This document shows, piece by piece, positions 44,963 through 58,556 of a stretch of 64,000 nt of DNA. The notes beneath the pieces were generated by a model that was not told the DNA's origin, ran no database searches, and saw nothing but the letters and a program-made list of their open reading frames with translations. The position numbers and the translations under genes were made by a program. Position 1 is the first letter of the stretch; every line of letters starts with the position of its first letter. Source of the stretch: Branchipolynoe longqiensis (lineage: Eukaryota; Annelida; Polychaeta; Phyllodocida; Polynoidae); NCBI GenBank assembly GCA_030323885.1, contig CM059190.1, positions 84,994,709 through 85,058,708 of the forward strand, written 5' to 3'.

Positions 44963-47900
44963 ATACACTAGCTAATATACACACGCATATGTGAATGACT
45001 AAATGCTTATATGCGTATGTCATTGAGGGTGTTTTTGGCAAACAAAGGGAAGCATGTCGACTAGAGCAATCCTTGAATTCACACTTCTACCATTCAGGGG
45101 CTAGGGTCTATAAGGCTCTCTATATCAGTATATCCCAAATCCCAAATGGAAATGTGTTATGTAAGCAATAAGTCGGGATTCACCCAATGTCACAATTCAC
45201 TTGAACAAATATTACACTTTCCTATTTCCAAAAGTTGTCAGCTATACAAATGTAGCATTATGAAAACAGTCAGTGTGTGTAGGACTGACTTCCCATTGTG
45301 ACAGTGTATCTAACCACCTCATAATTAATCCAATCATGGCGTCTGTTACTTGACAGGCATATTCCGGTTCCGGTTTTGGCAGTTCGGTCGCTGGGTGGAT
45401 GTGGTGGTTGACGACCGACTTCCGGTTAAGAGCGGGACAAAGCAACTCATCTTCTGTAAGAACCGCACCACACCGAACGAGCTGTGGCCCGCACTGATGG
45501 AAAAGGCTTATGCAAAGTAAGGTGTCAGCAGTGGCGTGCAGAGGTTCTGTGATGCCGGGGGTGGGGGGGCAACTCCTTATTTGTATGCTCTTAAAACTCA
45601 AGTATGGGGTATAGTACTGAGAAATGTGAGCAAGGAAGACATTTTAAATATGCCCCGATATGGATACCCGGGGGCCATCGCGCTTTCTGCCCACCCACCT
45701 GTATGCATGCTGCTGAGTGTCAGCATAGCTTGTTGCTATAGTTACCGTCTATCAAGGATCAGCTGGTATTAAAATTTAATGCTCCCCAAATTAGATTGAA
45801 GTAAAATACATTGCGCTATGGTTAAACATTTTAAAGGCCATCTTTCTCATATCTGATTGGTTGGTTGAAAGTTGCATTTAGAAGGCCACTATTGTGTATT
45901 GTATTGCATTTTAGAAACAAATGTGAATATTTAACCGTATATTCTGCCACAAAAATGATCACCCCCCACCCTCCCCCAATTTATTAACAGAATAAAATGT
46001 GTAAATAAAGATATCATTACAGAACGGCTTTGCGCTTTGTATTAATAACTGCAACAAGCTCTCATAGCCCGGTTCTTTTTCCCTTTTCACAGAGATGATT
46101 TGTTGCAATATCACAAACACATTTTAATTAATATTTTGTTTAAAGAAACAAAACGCTGTATATTATGTCTCAGTTCTGAACTCTGTTCCGGAATTCACCT
46201 ACCTCGGAAGCACTATATCAAGTGACGGACGCACAGAGGAGGATGGCCAAGGCTAGCGCATCCTTCGGCCGACTACGCCAGAGACTCTGGAACAACCACC
46301 ATGTGTCCATTCGGGTCAAAGGCAAGATCTACCGTGCAATCGTGCTATCCACCCTACGATACGGAGCCGAGGCCTGGACAGTGTACAGATGACAGGTGAA
46401 AAAGCTGCATGCCTTCATGATGCGACATCTGCATTAAATCATGAGGCTAACCTGGAAGGACAAAGTGATAAATAAGGAAATACTGGAACAGACGGAGCTG
46501 CCCTCTATGGAAGATCTTCTGATCAAAAAGAATCTCCGGTGCACTGGACACCTCATGAGGATGTCATCAGACAGGCTACCAAAGTAGCTCCTCTATTCTC
46601 AACTGTCTTCTGGTTACAGAAAGAGAGGGTGCCCTCGTCTCCGGTTCAAGGATACCATCAAGAGAAACCTGAAGCTGAGAGACATTAAGACCGACTCATG
46701 GACCCAACTCTCACAGCAGAGAGCTAAATGGAGAGCGGCAGTCAAGTAATGAAAGTAGTCTTTGTCGCATCGCGACCGACAGCATGATGATGATGATGTC
46801 TCAGTTCTTAAAATTTGGAATATATTTCAGGACATTTATTGTGATTAATTGTTAGAAGTATTCTGTCACTGCAATGCCAGCATGTTATGACAATATAAGT
46901 ATGAACCACATCATTGACAAAATTGACAAAATCAGCCAATGAGATATATGAATATGGCCTTTAAATACTCTAATCATTTCAAATTCTTTACATTGACCAC
47001 CCCCCTCCCCTTGACAGCTCTCAACTCCCCTCGTTATTTATTTTCTTCTGTCTTGCTGATCTTGTCACCCTGGTTCTTCAGGATTCACGGGTCCTACCTG
47101 TCCTTAGAGGCTGGTTACAGTCATGACGCCCTCGTTGATTTTACGGGCGGTATCGGTGAGCATATTGACCTTAGCAAGGACTACCCAAACCGAGGCCAGC
47201 TCTTCAAACTTCTCCGCAAGTCCAAGAAGATGCGATCCATGATGTGCTGCGCCATTCACGTGAGCAAGCAAAGCTGGGTTGTATAATGAGCATAATTAGT
47301 GTTACTAGGTTGGTTGGTTGCTGGAGTTTTACGTCCTGGCAACATCTACGGTCATATCGGGTCAGGTACGGACTTGTGGCAGTGCACACTGTTGGCGACT
47401 TTATAATGCTGCCCCACTGGGAAATCAGGCCACCAGCACCATGACCTGATATCCTACTCAAGTCACATTATCCTGACACTGAGCTGACCAGTCCTTGCCC
47501 TATCCTAATAATGCCGAGCACCAGGCTAGGAAGTGACAATTATACATTTTTAAGTCATTGGTTTGACTCGACCAGGGTTCGGTTTTACTAGGTGCCTTAT
47601 TTAATACAAGATGACAATATCCATTGGAATGTAGCTTGTAAATGTAAGTCTAGTGTAAGTGTGCAAGTAAGAACCCGATATTAAATCTGCATAGTCTGAT
47701 GAAAGCATCAAATCTTCTCAGTCAAAACACGAACTTAGATTTGATTCTACATATTCAACTTTGATATTTGCGCACTCATTAATCAATTTGATATAATCTG
47801 TCACTGGTGAAGCCTATGGCGGTTAGCATTTTAACATGCATATAAAAATCTGTTTTGACTGATTTCACTTCAAATATCTCCAACATTAACCCTTTAAGAT

Positions 47901-50900
47901 GAAAGTTACTTCAAACTAAAGTAGATTATAACGATCAGGCTAATGTTTCCTATGCAACATGGCCAATTCAGAGACGACACGGGACTAGTTAGTATGGATT
48001 TTATTTAATCTAAAACAGAAGAACGTAGGTCAAGTTAATAAGATACAATGCAGGTCAAGGTCAATGAGGGTAGCAAGTTCAAGTCTCTGCAGGATCCAGG
48101 CACTCAACCAAATAGATTTGAGAGTTCCCAGGTCATGCCTATGAAGGCGGCCACAGGCCTGAGCCACCCCTCGGCGGAGGCTGTGGAGGGTGTAATCTTT
48201 CGGGCAATTGTCTCCGTGGAAGGCGAGTGCCACTCGCAGGGCACGGGTGAGGGTCCGGGCCATTAGGGGGGTCTCCGCTCGGTGTCAGGAATGTGGGTCG
48301 GTCGGGGGTGGTGTCCGTGTGCTTCTTGTAGCGTCTACAGGCACGTAGCGGACAGTATTTGGAGAACGGGATCCAAGGCAGGTGTATGGAGAACGTGTTG
48401 AAGGCTGTTTTGGAGGTCTTAGTCGAGCGGACATGAACCGTTAGGTGTGTGCTGCAATCCGTTCCCCGTATTGTATGGGCGGGGTCGTTGGTGCACCCGG
48501 TGGTCAGGAGGTTCCCTTGTCTCAAGAGGGTAAAGAATCACAGTAGGAGTGCGGATCTTAGCACCCGGGCCAGGGCACTGTTAGCTGGGGGGGGGGGGGG
48601 GGGGGGGGGGGCTGTCAAACCAGGTGGTTCGAGGTCCTGAATACCGCCAACTTCACTATGGATACTAGGTAGGTGTCAAAGCTTGACACCCTCCCATATT
48701 GGTGAGGTCGACCCAAGTCGGTCCAGCGCTAAGGTAATTCATCACGCCTATGCAACCAATGTTACATTAAAGTCACTGGCTATACCTCACCCAGATACAA
48801 ATTGCCTATGCAACATGCCCAATGATCAACTGTAACTAGTTATAATTTGTATAGCTTGAAAAAATAGTTCTCTGAGTTATTACCGATCTTGTTGTCTACA
48901 ATGATCTGAGTGTCTCGGTGTTCAAGCTGTGGCTGTCACGGTCATTCAGCCTAATGACTCTCCTTGGCTGTTTAGTGTTAGTGACGTATACGCCAGGTGA
49001 TGCTTACAGACTTGAAACCCTGCTGACCAGACGGGATGGCCGAATGAGTTAGAACTTAGAGCGTCCGTCTCCCGTGTTGGTGGATCATGGGGTCGTGGGT
49101 TCGAACCCTGTTCGAGTCAAACCAATTACTTAAAAATTGATACTTGTCTCTTCCTAGCCTGGCGCTCAGCATTATTAGGATAGGACAAGGACTGGTTGGC
49201 TCAGTGTCAGGATAATGTGACTGAGTGGGATATCAGGTCATGGTGCTGGTGGCCTTGTCTTCCAGTGAGGCAGCACTATAAAGTCGCCATGAGTGCGCAC
49301 TGTCACAAGTCGGTACCCATCCTGATATGACCTTAGATGTTGCTAGGACGTAAAACAACAACAAACAAACAAATGAAACCCTGCTATCACTCAAAGCAAC
49401 TTTGAACCCTTTTGAGAATGCCTTGTGACCTATGTAAATCCGCCCGTCCGCCCTTCCTTTTCCTGTGTGACGTCACAGAACGACTAAGAATAACCATTGG
49501 GCACTCAGTCTAATAATAGTGCCTAACACTTAGTAACAGATCAGTCTCTACCTACTGGGCTAGAGCTCATATCTAAATTTGTATAGTCCATTCTACGTGC
49601 AATGCAGTTGATCTTTCTGGAATACAGGTATTTTGAATATGAATACATTGAATATGGATACATTGAATATTTCTATAAGGAATAGATGGCGGAATCACGT
49701 GACCATAACGAGATCTTTAAACACCAGTGTGATACAATATTAACAGAGCATGCGCAGATGTATGGTAACCAGTAGCTGGAGTTAGTTTAATTCCTTCATT
49801 CACTCACTCATTCATTTATTTTCGATAATAATAATATTAATAGCATGGCTTTAATTTAACAATTACATTTTTTTTTTTTTTATAATTATTTTGTTGAAGT
49901 TGAAATTATATTAAGGACCATTGCTTCCGTTGTAATTAATTAGGTAAAAGAAGATGGTACGGCTGAGGAAAAGCTGCAAAATGGACTTGTAGCGGGACAT
50001 GCCTACAGCATTACGAACGTTATCGCGGTAAGTTATGTCATTACGTCATGCACACACCATTATCTGACATACTGACTCGGTTGATTCATGCAACCACGTG
50101 TTCTGCACATAAAACAGGAAAGTTTGTTTTATTTAATGACACTTCTAGAGAACACTGCTTTTTATCATCGGCTATTGGACGTCAAACACATGGTCATTCT
50201 GACCTATTTATTTGGAGGAAGCTCTATGCGACCACATAGGCTACTCTTTCCGATAAGCAGCAAGGGGTCTTTTATCTGCACTTTCCCACAGACAAGACAG
50301 CACATACCACAACCTTTGATGAACCAGTTGTGGACCACTGGTTGTGTGTTCTGCACATAGATCCTAACGGTAGACTGCCTGCTTCCTACGCAAGATATCG
50401 TGGATACAATCGCTTACTTAGTCAAACAAAATGCTCATAATAATTGTCAATTCTCACCGCCTTGCTGGTGGCTCGGCATTACTAGGATAATGCAAGGACG
50501 GGTTAGTTCAGTATCAAGATAATGTGAGTTAGTGGGAAATCGGGTCGGGGTGCCGCGGCCTGGTCTGCCAGTGGGGCAGCACAATAAAGTTGCCATGAGT
50601 GTGCACTGTTACAAGTCAGTACCCGCCTGATATGACATTAGATGCTGCCAGGAGGTAAAACTCCAACAAACAAACAAAATATATAAAATAAGTACGATTG
50701 CACGCGGTCATATTCAATCAGTATATGGACACATGAGTTAAGCGTCTGCCTCCCGTATTGGCAGGTTATGGTATTGGAACCGGTTGGATCATTTGACAGC
50801 CTAATAAAATAAATATATTTAAAATTTTAAAAATGTATATGAGTCATCCTCACGAAAATGGGCCAGTCGGTGGTTAAGTGAAGATGTCGGCATCGCAATT

Positions 50901-53900
50901 CTTAAAAGTGTAGTGCATTTCTTTGTTTCATATTAAATTATCCTAGAAACAAATAAGGTTGTTATATTTTCTCGACCGTTATATTCAGTATAAATTTAAG
51001 GACTTTCCACCATCTCTGTCAATGGTAAACTATAATTATACCGATCGACGCCGACATCCAATGATCGACGCCGACAACTTTAACAGAATTCGGCTTCGCA
51101 ATTCTTAAAGTCTCATGCATTTCTTTGTTTTATATTCAATTATCCTAGAAACAAATAACGTTGTATTTTCTCGACCTTTATATTCAGTATAAATTTAAGG
51201 ACTTTCCACCATCTCTGTCAATGGTAAACTATAATTATACCGATCGACGCCGACATCCATGCTCAACGCCGACAACTTCCACCAATTGGCCTCTTTTCGT
51301 GATCCTGACCCATATATGCATATGAAACGTTTACATATATGAATGCATACAAGGACATATCTGATTCTAGGTTTAAATTTCAATTGCCGATTTTTTATGA
51401 CAATGTATTTTGCCTAGATCTAAGGGTGAACCTTAATTTAAAGGGTCCCGATATAGGTTGCTGAGACACTAGCCGTACTCCGACAAGTGCTGTCCAAGCA
51501 TACCTTTGCCAGTTTTCAGTTTATGCAACTACATATTTGGGGGGGAGAGTGCTGACATTGGTTGCTTCTGTTGTGTTTTATTTAGTCCAGCAGCACTGAC
51601 ACTTTTAGACAACCATATAGAGAAGAAAATGTTAGAAATTGCAATCTAAGCTAATAAATATAAAGTTCAAATGTTTATTTATCATAACCAGCTACTTTTT
51701 GTATGAATAATTGATTAAATCATGTAGATTAATAGACTTTAAAAGTTGATTTGAGAGCTTTCTGTGGCTGCCTTCTTGGTGGTTGCCATGGCTTCCCCTG
51801 TGTGTAGGGAACCCCTCTAGGTCATGCGATGAGGGAATCCCCACCTATGATGTCATTCATACATCACAGACCTCAACTCTCCTCCCACATGTTCAGTGGC
51901 ATGAACTGAACAAACTAAGCAAAGGTATGTTTGGAGAGCTTTTGATGCTGGATTCGTTTGTATCTGGGTGAGGTATAGCCGGCGACTTTAATGTAACATT
52001 GGTTGCTCGGCTGGAAGATCACCCCTTGGGGAAGCTGTATAGTTAGTTACTACATGGTTGTAGTTTTTAAAAAAACCATCAAATCAAATTATGTAACAGA
52101 AAACAGACAGGAAAATTACCTCAATCAAAACCTAATCAATCAATCAATCCCTCTCACAAGCTCTTAATTAAATTTATATCAGTATTTCCGTTAGCTTTGT
52201 CGATAATACATTTAACTTAATAATAGACAGTTCTTTCACAAAACACCCTAACATGCAATAGACGAGATCGTCGTTCCGACTGCGCATGCACTGAAAACGG
52301 CGTCGAGAGCAAAACAAAGACATACGACCATTGAGTTTGCTGATGCACATAGGGGAAAACTTCAATTTTATTCAAAATTAATGGAAATACAGAACAATTT
52401 GGCGCAAACATGGATTCATGCCTGCAATATAATAATATAGTGATATATTGAATATATTTAAAACACAAATATCATTAATTAAGCATTTGGAGCAAAGAAA
52501 CATACAATTCCCCACAAAACAATCAGTAACTTTACAAGTTGATGTTTACATCACCATTTTAAATTCTTGTTCTAAATATTAAAATGTAAAATGTGTGAAC
52601 AGAAACTTACTTCAAAGAAATATATAACCAATGCCTGACTAACCCTACCCATTTCCTAGCTCTACAGGGCCCGTATGCATGAGCCAATTTTTAACCGGGC
52701 CGGGGTTAAAGGCGGGTCCCGGGTTAATTAACCCCGGAGTTTCAAATGTGTCACGGGGCATGTATATGACCAAAGCGCGCTCGGGTTAGTTAACGTTTCA
52801 GTTATTTAGCAACCTAGGGGGCCTCGCTTTGTTTACATTACATTTGTTGATTCGAAAATATTAATATCGCCGTCATTATGGCATCAGCGTTAATCTCGCT
52901 TCGATTTTAGGGTTAATTTAATTAAATTTCACTTATTGCGTATGTAATTCTGTTAAATATGATCGCATTGAATAGATTTGGGCGTAAATAATTAACGTTT
53001 CAGCTATTTAGCAACTTAGGGGGCCTCGATATCGACGTCGCTGCGGAGGCAGCGATTTGTTTACTTTACATTCGTCGATTCGACAATATGAATAACGCCG
53101 CCGTTTTAGCTGCTATGTTAATATTGCTTCGAATTTAGGGTTAATTTAATGAAATTTTACTATTTGAGTATGTAATTATGTTAAATATGATCGCATTCAA
53201 TAGATTTGGCCATAATCGATCCCTAACCCCACCTTTAACCATCCTTTCGCTTGGGGTTAGTACAGGCGACTTTAACCTCGCCGAGTTAGTTTAACGCGGA
53301 CACATGCATACACATTTTTCGCCGCTAACCCGGCCAACCCGCCGAAAACCAGCTTCGCAGCACTAACCCGGACATATGCATATGGCCCCAGATGTTATTA
53401 ACCATAGGATATAAATAAAAGCATGAATAAAATAAGTAAAACTGACTCTAGCTATGGCTCTAACACTAGTCTGAATGACCAGATTTGTCTAGAAATGTTG
53501 GTGGTTTGAGGAAGCGAAACCGAATGGTTAGGTGCGAGGGGATGTTTCGCTGAGTGTTCGTCGACGCCGCTTGGGGCGTGGTGGGCACCCGGCTCCCCTC
53601 ACCGAATCAACCACAATGCGGAATTATGCGCAAATGTATTATATATATATTTTTTAGTTGGTATTCTATGTTTCAAACAAGAGCTGAGATGAGCTGAAAC
53701 TAGCACATTTCATAGCTGCACCCAGTGTATTAGCATGTGCCATGTGCTTTGCGCAGGTTTGTTATTCTTCCATGCATCCCACAATGCACGGCGTGGCTGG
53801 AATGACAAACTAGTCTATTGTTGGTCCTCATTCAATGTATATTATCACATTCATTGGGCTTGTAGCCTATTCACCGAGAGTATAATTCGGGTCCACAGGT

Positions 53901-54653
53901 TACACTAGACGATAAGAAGTGCAAACTTCTGCGAATTCGCAATCCCTGGGGACACCGCGAGTGGAACGGGGCGTGGAGTGATGGGTGAGCTGTGGATGCT
54001 TGTCACGACCTAGCCAGGCACTTATTATTACCAAAGACGATGTAGGACAAGATGCGCCACTCAGTGCTTTCCCGTGCTATTCAGATGCAGTGTTGCCACC
54101 CAATGCCAAATTTATATAACAGAAATTGGTTAGTCAAAATCTCGTTCTAATATGACCTTAGATGTTGCTAGAACATAAAAACCTAAACAAGAAAGAGTTT
54201 GGCATGGGCGAGATAACACACTCACAATAAGGACGGTTGAATCCTGACTTCCAGTATTTTTCCGTGATTTCCTGGCAATGCTAATCCTACCGGGGGAAAA
54301 TCTGCGTTTACGCGGAAATATCACCTTTGGTGTAAAATAACCATGGCTTGGTTCTGCCGGAACCCACTATGTGGAAGGTGTGATTGTCTGAGTGTTGATT
54401 GGTTGGCTGGGAGTGCGAGTGGTAAGCGTGTAGGTGAGGTCTGAATGGCCACCCACCCCCTACCGCCCACCCCTCATGTGGAATGAGCTACCGGAAGAAG
54501 CGGTGGAAGCAGCTACCATGAATCAATTCAAGAATGCGCTGGACAGGGCCTGGGCCAGAGAAACATTCCTGTACGATTTCGAGACTGCATACCATTAGAA
54601 CTGAGAGCTATGAGCTTTATATAGGCTACCACAAGCCTGCATCAAAGAAGAGG

Positions 54654-54701
<48 letters not shown>

Positions 54702-57700
54702 GCTCGCGAAGAATTTTGACATGCTGGGGAAATGAACTGAGCTGATAAATTCTTTATGTAAGAAGCAAAATATATTCTCCACATACATATTCATATTTAC
54801 CCGCTACTTCTGATACAAACAATATAATAAAACATATACTTTAACACACTTTAAAAGTGAAATTGATGGCATTCTATCCCCGCCATCTTGACTTTTTGCA
54901 TTCTCTCTCATTTCACCAACTCTGTGCCGATACAAGTAGCCAATTGATACTGGAACCAGAGATTCCACTTCCTGTTCCATGGTAAAGCAGTTTTCGCCAC
55001 CTTTTATATATAGGTTTGGTATTCACCCCTACTATAAGTCCGGGGTGATCTTTTATCTACCACCCCCTTGAGGGGAGTGAGTGTTTTGGGGTTCGCCGTG
55101 TCCCAGCAATGACCACAAATGAGTGTACCCCATTCATTCAGCACAATGTTAATAAATTGTATATTTCAACTTAATAACTGCTTAACATTACATGTGGTTA
55201 TTTTGTTATGGTCATTTGCCGGTGGCGGCGCTAGTGTCGGATTAATCTACAAGGGGGAAGAATGGTTAGCCTGCAGTTGAGAAATACATAATGGTGGATC
55301 ATAGTATTTGAATGTTTAAATGGATTAACACAAAGTATAGTGAAAGCTGGATTTTGGAATCTGTTTGCAATCTACAAACAGTTACAAGAAGCAAGAAAAC
55401 CTAAATTATTACTTAAACAAAATTCAAAAGATTTGAATCATATTGGATGAGTTGTAAAATCCTCCGGTTGTGTCAGTTCTTATGAAAGGTAAAGCCACCG
55501 TTGTGTGTCACTTCTCTGCAGTGACAGTCCTTCTTTGGAGCCTCTGCTTGGTGACTCACTCTATTTTGAGTGTTATGTACTGTGTCTGTCAGATGTGACT
55601 AAAAAAGGCATAAGCATATTCAGCGCTGTACGGACTGACCCAACCAGCCACGGTTGAACTCGTTTGAGCCCGTTTGAACTTGCCGGAAATAGACTTTCCT
55701 CTTCTCGTGTTCGCGAGAACTCAGTGAAGTAGATTAGTAATCCACGTTATTGATATATTATAGAACAAAAATACTTGACAATAAACAAATCTTTTATCTG
55801 GCATCCTGAAGCTCCATGGCCATGTCAATTTCTATGACATTGTTTTGGTTGACAAGTTGGAAACTGAGCGATAATAGGTGAAAACTCCATAAGCATATTC
55901 AGCGCTATACTGGGCGACCCAACCAGATACGGCTTATGCGTTTGAGCCCGTTTGAACTTGGCGGAAATACACTTTCCTCTTCATATTATCACATATTTAT
56001 GTATCTTTTGCACAGATTAAATTGTTTGAAGTATATTTGAAATTTATCCACATTGATTTCTGTTTAAATCACACAATATCACTACTTACTGAATGGGAAA
56101 CTCATCCTGCAAGGGTATGTTCGATATGACCCAGTGGTCAGCCGTTTTTTCTCCTTTCGTCGCTGTGGACCCTTCTCAAAAAAGGACTGTCACTGCAGCG
56201 AAGTGACACCACGGTGGCTTTACCTTTCATAAGAACTGACACAACCGGAGGATTTTACAAAGTGTTGCGCAGCGGTGAAAGCAAGTGTTGACACACTTAT
56301 CCGTTATGAGCAGGGTAAATACATTTATTTAATTTGTTTTGTTAATTGGTTATTTATATTCGCATAATAAATTACACAGCGCATATGTTCCCTGTTCATT
56401 GTTGTCTCGAACGCATTTATAACAAAGGTGTTATTTTTTTCTCACACCAGGTCGGAGGAGTGGGATAAAATTAGTGAAGAGCACCGAAAGCGATGTGACC
56501 TTCTTACGGAGAATGATGGCGAATTCTGGTGAGTGATTGTAGAACTTAAACGATTACGACAAGTTCTTGTTTTTTCCGCCATGAATATGGCCTATGTTAA
56601 TTGTCGACAATGCGTAAAGCAACCACCAATCAATCAATCAATCAGTTCTTGTTTTAAAACCACCTGTCTTCACCAGCACCATGATCTAGAGCATTGTCAA
56701 TGAAGTTTACACATTTACAAGGTTTCACTTGTTGGTTCAGGATTTCCAATTCAATAGATACTAATACCCTTAAAGTCGCCAGCTATCCGCCGTGTGGAAA
56801 AAAAACGAACTCGATTTGAAATTCTGTTGCGACTGAAAACTCCCCAAAACACCAGCGGCTTGTCGTGGCTTCTGCGCATGCGCGGATTTTCGCACGTTGC
56901 GGCGATCACTGCTATTTGTTTTGTTTACACTCGGCGATTCGACGTTGATCGAGCTGCTACGTTAATATCGCTTGGAATTTAAGGTTAATTTAATTAAATT
57001 TCATTATTTTAGTATGTAATTCTGTTAAATATGATCGCATTCAATAGATTTCGGCATAATCGGTCCCTAACACTGCCGGGCACAAGCTGAGAACCAGCGA
57101 ATCTTGTTACTGTGTGAGCCTGTTGCCGGCACAATTTCAGCCAATCACAGCGCAGCTTTTGCATTGCAAATGGCCGCCGCCTATGGGGGCGGCCATTTTG
57201 AAGACAACAAACTGCCATTGCAGTTCAGACTAGCACTGCCCTGGTCCCATACTCTCCCCACACATACTTGGTTCATTTAAACATAAAAACTAAACAAGAT
57301 TGTGCTTGGAGAGCATTTGTCGGAGTACGCGCAGTGTCCCAGCGAGCTATAGCTGGTCCCTTTAAAGCTGCAGAGTCCGATGAAAATATAAAATCTTCGA
57401 AAACCGAAGCAATTATCTAGATTTTATTCTACATATCTAATTTACATACTGGTGCACTTATTAAATACTTTTCGCCACACAGAAAGGAATACTAAGGCAC
57501 TTGAATAGAACCTGTTACCGCAGAAACCTATGGTGTCAGAGCTTTGGCATGCTTGCCAAAAAGCTACTTCAAACTAATGTACGGTAGAGTATAATGAAAA
57601 ACCTATTATATTTATCCCAGAAAATGACAGAAACTCAAAACCATCGGACTATGCAACTTTAATTACTCAGTCTTAGTTCAATGTGATCAGATACTCCTGT

Positions 57701-58468
57701 ATTTGTTACGTTGTTTTGTAAAAAAATTTCATCTGAATACATATTTTGTCAGCGCCGGGGCACTGGTCTTCCAGCCGTCGGAGTGGTCATATTTCATCTG
57801 TACATAGTGGAAGTGGAATGTGTTGCATTGTGTGCATCACAACCCATTCTGAACATAAAAGAAAGTGGGGGAGCAGCCTATGTTGCATAGTGTACAGCAT
57901 ATGTACTGAACATAGTGCATCAAGATTGAGTGTGTAGTAATGTACACTAGTGGTTAAATCATATGCTGTGTTTGTATATCAGTTAGATTTGGTTTTAATA
58001 ACGGTTAGTCTTTAAATAGTGCCATGTTGTGCATGTATAGTGGTTTATATTGTGTGCATTGCTGGTTGAAGATGCAGTTATTCAGTGGTGGTAATGGGTC
58101 TAAAGTAGGGGTAGTGGGTCTTGAGTCATTGAGTTATAATAGTTGTTTTGTCAAATGTGGATGGGGGGGGGGGGGGGGGAGGGGTCCATGGGTAGGGGGG
58201 GGGGGGGCGGACACGCAGGGAAAGAGCAGGCATGAGAGAGGGTGAAGTCAATGGGTCGTTCAGCAGGTCGTATTATATATTTGCAGTGCCAGGTTTTGGG
58301 TGTAAGTTGAGGTATTTTTGTGTTAGTAAGTCAAGATGTCTTGACTCTTGATTTGTTCTGTAGTAAATAAATCAATTTATTCATTGGTGTGAGGAATCCC
58401 GAAGTTGACGGGAAGGGACTGTACGGGGGGGGGGGGGGGGAGGCCAGCAGGCAGGACGTGCCATGCAT

Positions 58469-58556
<88 letters not shown>

